Source of the DNA: Alphaproteobacteria bacterium
GTDB lineage: Bacteria > Myxococcota_A > UBA796 > GCA-2862545
Length of the DNA: 64,000 nucleotides
Direction of reading: 5' to 3'
Assembly: GCA_020632875.1 (NCBI GenBank)
Contig: JACKET010000011.1
Coordinates: forward strand, 157,683-221,682
Shown here: positions 16,543 to 25,652 of the stretch, piece after piece
Layout: each line of letters begins with the position of its first letter
Position numbering within the stretch: the stretch's first letter is position 1
Made by a program: the position numbers and the translations under genes
Notes under the pieces: model-generated
The model's database searches: none
The model's input: the letters and a program-made list of their open reading frames with translations, nothing else
Told to the model about the DNA's origin: nothing

Positions 16543-17277
16543 TCAGAGGCTGCGCTTCTTCGGAGCCGGGCCGGTCGACGGCGGGTCGTCGTCGTCGGAC
16601 GGGGCGCTCGGTGTCGGCGCGCGGGAACCGCCCCGCATCGCCTCGAGCTGCTCGCGTGCCGCCCGCTCGCGCTCGACCGCGCGGGAGCCTCCGGCCTGCG
16701 CGAGCGCCCGCGCCTCGGCCGCAGCCGCGAGGGCCGCCGCCACGGGGTCGCCCCGCTCGGCCCGGCCGATCGACGGAGCGGGTGCGTCATCGCGGGCCCC
16801 GCGCGCCCGACGCGCCTTGTCGAGCGCCGCCATCGCCGCCGCCATCGGGTCTGCGGGTGCGACGGGCTCGGGGTCGGGCGCCCGCTCGACCTCGGGCTCG
16901 GGGTCGAGCCGCCGCGCCGGACGGGAGCCCTTCAGCCGATCGAGCTCGGCCAGGGCGCGCTCTTCGGCGGTGGGCCCCGCAGGGATCTCGGGCTCGGAGA
17001 TGGGGAACCCGCGCCCATCGTCGGTGGCGGGATCGGGGATCTCGCCACCGGCCTTCAGCACCGGGTTCTCTTCGCCCGTGTGGCCGCGCGCCTCTTGAGC
17101 CGCCTCGAGCGACGCCTCGGCCGAGCTGACGATGCCCTCGAAGAACGAGCTCACCGTCTTCTTCGCCATGCCGGCCGCAGCGCCGAGGGCAGCCTTCGCG
17201 GCCTCCTCCTGCGCCTTCTCCTTCGCTTCGTCGGCAGTCTCCTGCGCCTTCTTCCTCGCGTCGTCGAACCAGCCCAT
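16543..17277 (-). CDS. Helical protein with Pro/Ala-rich low-complexity tail, function unknown
   Basis: ATG 17277 is preceded by AAGGGCGGC, a better start than 17307, and gives 244 residues. The N terminus (MGWFDDARKKAQETADEAKE) and the following ~60 residues form amphipathic Ala/Lys/Glu helices resembling apolipoprotein/LEA-type repeats. Residues ~90-244 are low-complexity Pro/Glu/Ala/Arg with repeated ALDKARRARG-like units. No signal peptide or enzyme motif is visible. A membrane-surface-binding or scaffold role is possible but not shown. Its 3' end abuts the truncated palindromic repeat. Confidence 0.65.
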   Translation of the reverse strand: MGWFDDARKKAQETADEAKEKAQEEAAKAALGAAAGMAKKTVSSFFEGIVSSAEASLEAAQEARGHTGEENPVLKAGGEIPDPATDDGRGFPISEPEIPAGPTAEERALAELDRLKGSRPARRLDPEPEVERAPDPEPVAPADPMAAAMAALDKARRARGARDDAPAPSIGRAERGDPVAAALAAAAEARALAQAGGSRAVERERAAREQLEAMRGGSRAPTPSAPSDDDDPPSTGPAPKKRSL

Positions 17278-17418
17278 GCCGCCCTTCCTGCTGGGAAGAT
17301 AGCGCATCCCGCCGTCGAGGAGCGGAAGACGCGCGGCCCGTAGATACGAAGGGGGTGACCTGCGGGCCGCGCGGCTCCGACACAGGATCTGTACGACGGG
17401 TGCGCCCCGGGAGGGATG

Positions 17419-19005
17419 TCAGGGCGGCGTCAGACGCCGGGTCTCGACCCACGAGCGCACCACCCGCTCCAGGTCGCCCATCGGCACCCCCGCGGATGCC
17501 AGCACGGAGCGGTGGAACCCCGGCGCATCGAAGCCGTCGCCGAGCGCCTCGCGGGCGAGCCCGTGCAGGCGGGCGATCTCGCGGCCGCCCACCGCGTACG
17601 CCACGCGACTGCCGGGTTGGGACAGCGCCCGACCCACCTCGTCGCCGATGCTGCGGTCGTCGAGCGCCGTGTGCGCGCGAAGGTACGCCTCGGCCTCGGC
17701 CCGCGACCAGCCGTGGTGGTGCAGCCCCGTGTCCACCACGACCCGTGCCGCGTGCAGGAGCTCGTCCGACAGCACGCCGAGCGCGTCGACCCCGTCGATG
17801 GCGCCCGCCTCGAGCGCCAGGCGTTCCGCGTGGACCGCCCACCCCTCCACGAAGGCCGCCGACACGCGCCGACGGAGGTCCTCCTCGGTGAACGTGCTCT
17901 GGTCGGCCGGGAACGACCGCTGCACGTGGTGCCCCGGCCAGCACTCGTGGGCCACGATCGCCGCCAGCTCCCAGGTCGGGATGCGCTCCAGGTCGTACAG
18001 CAGCTCGCCTTCGCTGTACGCGGCGCGCGGGTACCAGTCCCGGCGCGTGTCCCACGCCATCGGCACCGGCTCGCAGGGCGTCTCGGGAGCCCACCCCACG
18101 TCCACGCGCGCCCGCAGGGTCTCCGAGACCTCGCGCACGCGGGCCTCCAGCGCCGCGGCGTCCGCGAAGCCCTCCCGCTTCGCACGCAACGTCGGGAGCA
18201 CGGCCTCGGGCGCGACGCCCAGCTCCACGGCACCGCGCTCGGCGAGCCGGGCCTCGGCCGCCTCGACCTCGGCGCTCCAGGTGTCGTGCAGCGCGGATGG
18301 GTCGTGCGCCACGTCGGTGCGATCGAGCAGCCGCCCCGCGTAGCAGTCCGCCGGGAGCCCCGCGAGACCGGGGTTCTCGCGGGCTCGCGGCAGGATCTCG
18401 CGCTCGACGTGGTCCGCGAGCTCGACGTAGGCCAGACGCCAGGCCCGCTCCGCCCGCTCCAGCGCCTTGCGTTGCTTCCCGCGCACGCCCGCGAGCGCGT
18501 CCTTCGTCGGAGGTACACGAGCCCTCCACTGCTCCACGGCCGCTTCGAGCGACGCGCGGTCGTCGACGAGCCCCTTCTCCAGCCCCGCCGCGAGGAACGT
18601 CGGCAACATCGCCGCCATCATGGCCTCCGAGCGGTACCAGGCGAGCGCTTCGTCGACCTGGACGGCGCCATCGGTCCGCGTGTCCTCCAGCGGGTCGACA
18701 CCGATGGAGACGTCCCACAGGAGCGTCGGACAGGTGAGCTGCGCCCGCTCGACCTCGAGATCGATCCGGAGCCGCGACCGCGCGAGCTCTCCCGCCTCCG
18801 TCAGGCCCTCGAAGCCGTCCACGGCGGCGACCCGCCCATCGAGGCCCGCGAGGACGCGGTCGAAGTACGCCATCATCGTCCGCGCCCGCACGTCCGGGGG
18901 CTCGGCCGAGTCATACTGCATGGTGGTCGGGTCCGCGGCCGCGGCCAACAGTGCCGCGCTCTCCCCGGGCGCTGCCGCGAGGGCGATGGCGACGAGGCCG
19001 ATCAC
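17419..19005 (-). CDS. DUF885-family putative metallohydrolase, exported
   Basis: GTG 19005 overlaps the TGA of the DTW gene (GTGA), giving 528 residues. It opens a short signal-like segment (VIGLVAIALAAAPG). The protein matches DUF885: a helical body and an AHECWPGHHVQ motif (H353, E354, H359, H360), followed by EGWAVHAERLALE, which supplies a further metal-ligand candidate. Family members are predicted zinc-dependent peptidases or hydrolases with an M32-like fold. The periplasmic location is inferred from the leader. The much longer upstream open frame is antisense-type shadow sequence over the DTW gene. Confidence 0.85.
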   Translation of the reverse strand: MIGLVAIALAAAPGESAALLAAAADPTTMQYDSAEPPDVRARTMMAYFDRVLAGLDGRVAAVDGFEGLTEAGELARSRLRIDLEVERAQLTCPTLLWDVSIGVDPLEDTRTDGAVQVDEALAWYRSEAMMAAMLPTFLAAGLEKGLVDDRASLEAAVEQWRARVPPTKDALAGVRGKQRKALERAERAWRLAYVELADHVEREILPRARENPGLAGLPADCYAGRLLDRTDVAHDPSALHDTWSAEVEAAEARLAERGAVELGVAPEAVLPTLRAKREGFADAAALEARVREVSETLRARVDVGWAPETPCEPVPMAWDTRRDWYPRAAYSEGELLYDLERIPTWELAAIVAHECWPGHHVQRSFPADQSTFTEEDLRRRVSAAFVEGWAVHAERLALEAGAIDGVDALGVLSDELLHAARVVVDTGLHHHGWSRAEAEAYLRAHTALDDRSIGDEVGRALSQPGSRVAYAVGGREIARLHGLAREALGDGFDAPGFHRSVLASAGVPMGDLERVVRSWVETRRLTPP

Positions 19006-19598
19006 AGGGGGGACTGCCGCAGGAACAGCCAGCGCCGGGCCAGCTCGTCGTAGAGCTCGCGGAGGACCTCGGCCGGACCGGGCTCGCCGAGCAGCTCCAG
19101 CGCGTCGGCGACGGCCTCCATGGTCGATCGGCCTTCGGGGAGGCCCTGGAGCCGCATGCGTCGCCGCGGGGGCCCCGGCGGGAGGGTGAGCAACGGCACC
19201 TCGGGCAGCGGCGGGATGCGCGTGCGCATCGAGCGGACCTGCTGCCACGAGCCGTCGAGCACCACGAGCGTCGAGGGCGGCGCATCCACGCGGGGCGAGC
19301 CGTTAGGGAGGAGCAGGCGCGGGCTCTCGCCGAGGTGCCCGGTCAGGTCGAGGGGCTGCCCGCGCAGGCCGAAGTCGACGGGCCTCCCGCCCAGCACTCG
19401 CGCGACCAGCCCGCCGGTGTTGGACGCCTTGCGCCGCTCCGTCGCGTGCCGCACGACCAGCACGCGCGTCGCGGACCGGACCGTCGGCAGCTCCGCGCAC
19501 AGGCACCAGCGCTCGGGCAGCCCGCACCCCGTGCAGCGATCGCGGTGCGCGAGGAACAGCGCGCCGTCGCGCAGATCGGAGGTGGGCAGTGCGCTCAT
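19002..19598 (-). CDS. DTW-domain tRNA-uridine aminocarboxypropyltransferase
   Basis: 198 residues from ATG 19598. Four cysteines near the N terminus (C22, C25, C32, C34: CTGC, WCLC) are the usual zinc site. RVLVVRHATERRKASNTG is the family substrate-binding block, and D115-G-S-W118 stands where the DTW/DxW signature occurs. The family (TapT/TuaA) transfers the aminocarboxypropyl group of SAM to uridine in tRNA (acp3U). It is translationally coupled to the downstream DUF885 gene by GTGA, an association I cannot explain functionally. Confidence 0.88.
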   Translation of the reverse strand: MSALPTSDLRDGALFLAHRDRCTGCGLPERWCLCAELPTVRSATRVLVVRHATERRKASNTGGLVARVLGGRPVDFGLRGQPLDLTGHLGESPRLLLPNGSPRVDAPPSTLVVLDGSWQQVRSMRTRIPPLPEVPLLTLPPGPPRRRMRLQGLPEGRSTMEAVADALELLGEPGPAEVLRELYDELARRWLFLRQSPL

Positions 19599-19651
19599 GC
19601 CTCCACCGTGGCCGGTTCGCGGCCGGCCTGCAACCCCGCTAGGATGCGGGG

Positions 19652-20392
19652 ATGGCGGTCTGTCCGAGCTGTGGCGCTCCCCTCCCCCCCGAGGCCTTCG
19701 ACGGCGCGCTCGGCCTCGCGCAGTGCCCCGCCTGCGGCGAGGTCGTGGAGGCCGGTCCCGAGCCCGAGCCCGAGCCCGAAGCCCTGGGCGGCGACTGGTT
19801 CGACCAGGAGCCCGCGTACGCCGAGCCCCCTCCCGCGATGGACCTCGAGCCCCCGCCCGCGGCGCTCGACCGCCCGCTGTCCCGCCGCGGTGGGGAGCAC
19901 GGCTGGCTCGACCAGTCGGGCTCGAACATGGTGCTCGTCAAGCCGTGGATGAGCGAGATCTCTTGGGGCATCGTCCTGTTCGCGGTGATCTGGAACTCCT
20001 TCATCGTGATGGGCCTCACGTCGGGGCAGCCGGGCATCCTCTGCACGCCACACGCCTGGATCGGGCTCGTGCTGGCGTACTGGAGCGCGGCGATGTTCAT
20101 CGACGAGACGACCATCACGTGGGAGGGCCGCACGCTGAAGGTCGAGCACGGCCCGATCCCGTGGTGGGGCGGCGTGGAGCTCGACGGGTCCGACATCGAC
20201 CAGCTCTGCGTGAAGGTCTCGTCGGTCAAGATCAACAAGCAGCCGCGCTGGAACGTCGTGGCCATCGCGAGAGACGGCAAGGAGCGCACGGTAGTCCGCC
20301 TCGTGTCGACCGAAGACGAAGCGCGATGGCTCGAGCGCCGCATCGAAGAGCAGCTCGACATCGTCGACCGCCGCGTCCCCGGCGAGGCCTGA
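19652..20392 (+). CDS. Zinc-ribbon membrane protein
   Basis: 246 residues from ATG 19652. An N-terminal zinc ribbon (C4/C7 and C25/C28) is followed by an acidic Pro/Glu linker (about 30-75). Two transmembrane segments (about 104-122 and 133-150) come next, then a cytoplasmic beta-rich domain resembling a PH-like membrane-protein tail (WNVVAIARDGKERTVVRLVSTEDEARWLERRI). The ribbon may bind nucleic acid or protein; no enzyme motif is visible. It is divergent from the DTW gene by 53 bp and is followed 1 nt later by the lipoprotein gene, so the two are probably co-transcribed. Confidence 0.75.
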   Translation: MAVCPSCGAPLPPEAFDGALGLAQCPACGEVVEAGPEPEPEPEALGGDWFDQEPAYAEPPPAMDLEPPPAALDRPLSRRGGEHGWLDQSGSNMVLVKPWMSEISWGIVLFAVIWNSFIVMGLTSGQPGILCTPHAWIGLVLAYWSAAMFIDETTITWEGRTLKVEHGPIPWWGGVELDGSDIDQLCVKVSSVKINKQPRWNVVAIARDGKERTVVRLVSTEDEARWLERRIEEQLDIVDRRVPGEA

Positions 20393-20393
20393 G

Positions 20394-21311
20394 ATGGTCG
20401 TGCTCGCGGCCCTGATCGCGTGCACCGGCGCTCCCACTCCGCCCGTCGAGCCCCCCGTCGTCGACTGCGCGGTGCCGTGGGCCCCGTTCGAGCTCGGCGC
20501 TCCGCTCCAATCGCCGCGTGCGAACCGGTCGCTCGCCATCGCCGGCGACAGCCTCGTGGGGTGGAACGGGACCTCCCTCGTGCGCGCGACGAGCCCGACC
20601 GACGCGACGCTGTTCGTGCCGAACGTCACCGCGTTCGGCGGCATGGTGTTCCTGGAGGACGGCACGTTCGTCGTGTCGGAGCACCTCGGCACCGAGAACG
20701 TGCTGCGCGTCGCGCCGGGCGGAGGCCCCGAGATCCTGGCGCGCTCGCTGCGCGCCTACGGCGTCGTGGTGGGCCCGGACGGGCGGGTCTACGCGACCGC
20801 CGAGCCCGACACCATCTACCGGATCGACGCGGCGACCGGCGCCGCCGAGCCGTGGCTCGTGTTCCCCGCGGACGCGCTGCCCCGGGTCGCGGACTTCAGC
20901 CCCTCCGGCGACCGCCTCTACGTCGGCACGCGCAACGAGGACGGCCGCATCTATGCCGTGGACGTCGATGCAGACGCAAACCCCGTCGGCGAGCCCACCG
21001 TCTTCACCTCCACCCCCGGGGACTTCCACGACGTGCTCGTGGCGGACGCGTGCGGGCGCCTGCTCGTCACCGCGTTCGGGACGGCGGGCGTGTACCGGGT
21101 CCTCCCCGACGGGACCGTCGAGACGCTGGCGGAGCTCGACGACGCCGACCACGTGCACGGGGCCGCGTGGGGCTCCGGAGTGGGGAGCTGGGACGACCAC
21201 ACGCTCTACCTGGCGCGCCCGAACCGCGCGAACACCGTGACGGCGTGGGCGATCGGCGTGCCGGGTCGCGATTTCAACGGTGGGGACTACGAGGTCGTGG
21301 GCCTCGACTGA
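20394..21311 (+). CDS. Beta-propeller lipoprotein (SMP-30/gluconolactonase-like)
   Basis: 305 residues from ATG 20394, the only in-frame start near the 5' end. The signal peptide is minimal and uncharged, with the lipobox Cys at position 10 (MVVLAALIAC). The body has repeated four-stranded blade patterns (GTFVVSEHLGTENVLRVAPGG; DGRVYATAEPDTIYRID; GDRLYVGTRNEDGRIYAVDVD) typical of SMP-30/NHL six-blade propellers. A sugar-lactonase activity cannot be assigned because the metal ligands are not clear. Location is probably the outer membrane. Confidence 0.75.
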   Translation: MVVLAALIACTGAPTPPVEPPVVDCAVPWAPFELGAPLQSPRANRSLAIAGDSLVGWNGTSLVRATSPTDATLFVPNVTAFGGMVFLEDGTFVVSEHLGTENVLRVAPGGGPEILARSLRAYGVVVGPDGRVYATAEPDTIYRIDAATGAAEPWLVFPADALPRVADFSPSGDRLYVGTRNEDGRIYAVDVDADANPVGEPTVFTSTPGDFHDVLVADACGRLLVTAFGTAGVYRVLPDGTVETLAELDDADHVHGAAWGSGVGSWDDHTLYLARPNRANTVTAWAIGVPGRDFNGGDYEVVGLD

Positions 21312-21347
21312 GTTGCACCCTCCCCGATCGGCGCGTATGACCTGTGC

Positions 21348-21416
21348 ATGACGATCATCCGCCGCCGGGGGCACGAGCTCCCCTTCGTCGCCGGGTTGCT
21401 GCCCCTCTCTCGCTGA
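21348..21416 (+). CDS. Candidate 22-codon leader peptide upstream of the EF-G paralogue
   Basis: ATG 21348 opens a 22-residue frame (MTIIRRRGHELPFVAGLLPL plus SR) that stops at TGA 21416. It includes three consecutive Arg codons (CGC CGC CGG). No strong ribosome site precedes it. Its position, immediately before three stem-loops and an EF-G-type gene, is what suggests a leader. It may be chance. Confidence 0.3.
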   Translation: MTIIRRRGHELPFVAGLLPLSR

Positions 21417-21431
21417 GGGGCTGATCGCACA

Positions 21432-21505
21432 CGTGCGCCTCGGGGCGCACGCTCAGTTCGGCGGGCTGGACGCCCGCTGCGATTCCACGGGCCGAACGCC
21501 CGTGG
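21432..21505 (+). promoter_or_regulatory. Cluster of three stem-loops in the EF-G paralogue leader
   Basis: Three perfect stems occur in 74 nt: CGTGCGC/GCGCACG (21432-21438 with 21445-21451), GCGGGC/GCCCGC (21461-21466 with 21472-21477) and CCACGGGC/GCCCGTGG (21485-21492 with 21498-21505). The EF-G start is 86 nt further on. This is compatible with attenuation or a structured 5' UTR. High GC raises the chance of fortuitous stems. Confidence 0.4.
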
Positions 21506-21591
21506 AGGAGGCCTCTCGGCGCCGGGTGACCGACGTCCATGGGGGAGGTCTGCGCTCGGTGTCGGGAGTCCTCATATCCAGAGGAAGAACC

Positions 21592-23571
21592 ATGACACTC
21601 CGCAACATCGGCATCAGCGCGCACATCGACAGTGGCAAGACCACCCTCGCCGAGCGCATCCTGTTCCTGACCGGTCGTGTGCGGGCCATCCACGAGGTCC
21701 GCGGGCGCGACGGAGTCGGCGCACGGATGGACCACGACCCCATCGAGACCCGCCGCGGCATCTCCATCGAGAGCGCCGCGGTCACGGTCGCGTGGGACGG
21801 GGCGCAGATCAACGTCATCGACACTCCCGGACACGTCGACTTCACCATCGAGGTCGAGCGCGCCCTGGCCGTGCTCGACGGCGCCATCCTGCTGCTCTCG
21901 GCCACCGGTGGCGTGCAGGCGCAGACCCGCACCGTCGACCGCCAGATGGACCGCCACGGCGTTCCCCGCATCGCCTTCGTGAACAAGTGCGACCTCCCGG
22001 GCGCGGACCCCGTCCACGTCGTCGCACAGATGCGCGAGGCGCTCGGGCACAACGCGGCGCTCGTCCAGCTCCCCATCGGGCTGGGCGCCGGGCACCGCGG
22101 CGTCGTGGACCTCTGGACCCGTCAGGGCTGGGCCTTCACGGGGCCGGGTGGACGCGACCGCGTGCACATCGACATCGACTGGACCGACACACACGAAGCG
22201 GCCCGCGAGGCGCTGCTCGACGCCGTGTCGCTCGCGGACGGAGCCCTCACCGAGCTCCTCCTCGACGGCCGGACGCCGAGCCACGCCGAGTGGAACGCCG
22301 CCCTCCGTCGGACCGTGCTCGCGCGGGCCTTCGTGCCCGTGCTGGTGGGGTCCGCCGCGCGGAACATCGGCGTGCAGCCCCTGCTGGACGCCGTGGTGGC
22401 GTGGCTGCCCGCTCCGGCCGACCGCCGCGTCACCGCGCGGGACGCAGAGGGCGCCGACGTCGTGCTCGATCCCGCGGATCCGGCGACGGTCGCCTACACC
22501 TTCAAGGTGCAGGAGACCGAGCACGGAGCCGTGTCGTGGGTCCGGGTGTTCCAGGGTGGGCTCGAGCGCGGGCAGACCCTCCGGAACACGCGGTCCCGCC
22601 GGGACGTCCGCATCGGTCGCCTCGTGCGGCTCGACGCGGGCGAGCTCCAGACGGTGGAGTCGGTCGGCAACGGCGAGATCGTCGCGGTGTTCGGGGCGGA
22701 CCTGGCGTTCGGCGACACGCTGTGCGCGGGCGAGCCGCTCTCGTTCGAAGGGCTCGAGATCCCCGAGCCCGTCGTCGAGGTGGCGGTCGAGCTGGTGTCG
22801 GGCGACCGGGACCGGCTGGGCCGGGCGTTGCAGCGGTTCACGCGGCAGGACCCGACGGTGCGCGTCCGCATGGACGAAGCCACCGGCGAGCTCCGGCTGC
22901 GCGGGATGGGCGAGCTCCAGCTCGAGATCCTGGCCGAGCGGCTCCAGTCCGAGTCGGGCCTCCGGGTCGCGCTCGGCGCCCCGGCGGTCGCGTACCGGCG
23001 GACCCTCACGCGGCGTGCGCGGTTCGACACGAAGCTCAAGAAGCAGACCGGCGGTCCGGGGCAGTACGCCCGGATCACCGGCTTCATCGAGCCTCGTGGC
23101 GAGCTCGCCCCGTTCGCGTGGGAGGTCGTCGGCGGCGCGGTGCCGTCCGAGTACGCCAGTGCGGTCGAGAAGGGCTTCCTCGCGGCGCTCGACGCCGGAG
23201 AGACCGAGCTCGTCGGGGTCCGCATGGTCGTCGACGGCGGCGACCACCACCCGAACGACTCGTCCGACCGGGCGTTCGCGCGGGTGGCGCGGATGGCGCT
23301 GCTCGAGGCGCTCGACGCGGCCGGACCCGTGGTGCTCGAGCCGATCATGGCCGTCGACGTCGAAGCCGACGCCGACAGCCAGGGCGCGGCGATCCGCACG
23401 CTGCTCTCCCGACGGGGAGTGGTGACGGACGCCGCGTCGGACGGCCGGACCGTCCGGATCGCTGCCGAGGTCCCGCTGGCCGAGCTCTTCGGCTGGACCG
23501 CCGCGCTCCGCAGCGCGACGGGCGGCTCCGGAACGGCCTCCGTGACGTTCCGCGAGTACCGTCCCGTGTGA
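21592..23571 (+). CDS. Elongation factor G paralogue (translational GTPase)
   Basis: ATG 21592 with an AGAGGAAG ribosome site gives 659 residues, about 40 shorter than housekeeping EF-G. GTPase motifs are intact: AHIDSGKT (10-17), RGISI (55-59), DTPGH (77-81), NKCD (131-134). Domains II-V follow, including the domain IV region (FDTKLKKQTGGPGQYARI) and the domain V C terminus. NKCD instead of NKMD, the length and the absence of neighbouring str-operon genes (rpsL, rpsG, tuf) argue for an EF-G2-type paralogue rather than the housekeeping fusA. Cytoplasmic, ribosome-associated. The structured leader suggests its own regulation. Confidence 0.9.
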   Translation: MTLRNIGISAHIDSGKTTLAERILFLTGRVRAIHEVRGRDGVGARMDHDPIETRRGISIESAAVTVAWDGAQINVIDTPGHVDFTIEVERALAVLDGAILLLSATGGVQAQTRTVDRQMDRHGVPRIAFVNKCDLPGADPVHVVAQMREALGHNAALVQLPIGLGAGHRGVVDLWTRQGWAFTGPGGRDRVHIDIDWTDTHEAAREALLDAVSLADGALTELLLDGRTPSHAEWNAALRRTVLARAFVPVLVGSAARNIGVQPLLDAVVAWLPAPADRRVTARDAEGADVVLDPADPATVAYTFKVQETEHGAVSWVRVFQGGLERGQTLRNTRSRRDVRIGRLVRLDAGELQTVESVGNGEIVAVFGADLAFGDTLCAGEPLSFEGLEIPEPVVEVAVELVSGDRDRLGRALQRFTRQDPTVRVRMDEATGELRLRGMGELQLEILAERLQSESGLRVALGAPAVAYRRTLTRRARFDTKLKKQTGGPGQYARITGFIEPRGELAPFAWEVVGGAVPSEYASAVEKGFLAALDAGETELVGVRMVVDGGDHHPNDSSDRAFARVARMALLEALDAAGPVVLEPIMAVDVEADADSQGAAIRTLLSRRGVVTDAASDGRTVRIAAEVPLAELFGWTAALRSATGGSGTASVTFREYRPV

Positions 23572-23575
23572 GCAC

Positions 23576-23610
23576 AGAGCCCGTCGGCCCCTGGTGGGTC
23601 GGCGGGCTCT
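23576..23610 (+). terminator. Stem-loop after the EF-G paralogue
   Basis: AGAGCCCG (23576-23583) pairs with CGGGCTCT (23603-23610), and the interior pairs further (CGGCCC with GGGTCG). It starts 5 bp after the EF-G stop. No U-run follows, so it is a terminator-like hairpin rather than a classic intrinsic terminator. Confidence 0.5.
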
Positions 23611-23691
23611 CCTGTGTGTGGCTGGATGCCCCACGTGTGTCGCCCGGGCACACCCGAAGGGTCCAAAAGCCCCGAAATGCCCCACGAGCCG

Positions 23692-23707
23692 TGGCACACG
23701 CGTTGCA
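23692..23707 (+). promoter_or_regulatory. Sigma-54 (-24/-12) promoter for the two-component operon
   Basis: TGGCAC (23692-23697), five bases, TTGCA (23703-23707). The GG and GC are exactly 10 nt apart, as RpoN requires. Transcription would begin near 23718, just before the AGGAGGT ribosome site (23721-23727) and ATG 23733. This matches the consensus TGGCAC-N5-TTGCW in full. Confidence 0.8.
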
Positions 23708-23732
23708 TCGGAGGAGGCCCAGGAGGTGTCCC

Positions 23733-24164
23733 ATGCGAACGGACTCCGAACGGGGCGACCAGACCCCCATCGCGGTGCGGACCCGGACCGTGTACCTCGC
23801 CGAAGACGACCCGCAGCTGCGCGGGCTCATGGCGATGGCGCTGCGGCGCGAAGGGGCCGACGTGCTGACGTTCCCCGACGGCGTGGCGCTGGCCAACCAG
23901 CTCGATCTCACCGTGATGGCGGGCGATCCGCTGCCCGACCTCGTGGTGACCGACCTGTTGATGCCCGGGATGAGCGGCCTCCGCGTGCTCGGCGGGGTCC
24001 GCCGCAACAAGTGGCCCGTGCCCGTGCTGATCGTGACGGCCTTCGCCGACATCGAGCTGCGAAAGGCCGCGAAGGCGCTCGGCAACGTCGACGTGCTCGA
24101 GAAGCCCATCGAGCTCGAAGACCTGCGCGCCGCGGCCCGCGCGGCCTGGACCCGCGGGAGCTGA
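23733..24164 (+). CDS. Single-domain response regulator
   Basis: ATG 23733, with an AGGAGGT ribosome site 6 nt upstream, gives 143 residues. This is a receiver domain with the acidic pair D25-D26 (LAEDDPQLR), phosphoacceptor D74 (VVTDLLMPGMSG), T102 (LIVTAF) and K124 (EKPIEL). There is no output domain, so it must act through a partner, in a phosphorelay or by binding a target protein. It is followed 3 nt later by the cognate-looking histidine kinase. A sigma-54 promoter lies directly upstream. Confidence 0.92.
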   Translation: MRTDSERGDQTPIAVRTRTVYLAEDDPQLRGLMAMALRREGADVLTFPDGVALANQLDLTVMAGDPLPDLVVTDLLMPGMSGLRVLGGVRRNKWPVPVLIVTAFADIELRKAAKALGNVDVLEKPIELEDLRAAARAAWTRGS

Positions 24165-24167
24165 CGG

Positions 24168-25595
<1,428 letters not shown>

Positions 25596-25652
25596 GCGCG
25601 ACAGGCTCCCAACGTACCGGAGACGTGGCGTATGGTCCGGCGCGGGGGGAAC

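Noticed and set aside
19002..19651. Possible in-frame fusion of the DUF885 protein to an upstream ~80-residue extension
   Set aside because: The extension is antisense-like and lies over the DTW gene; the GTGA overlap start at 19005 is much more natural.
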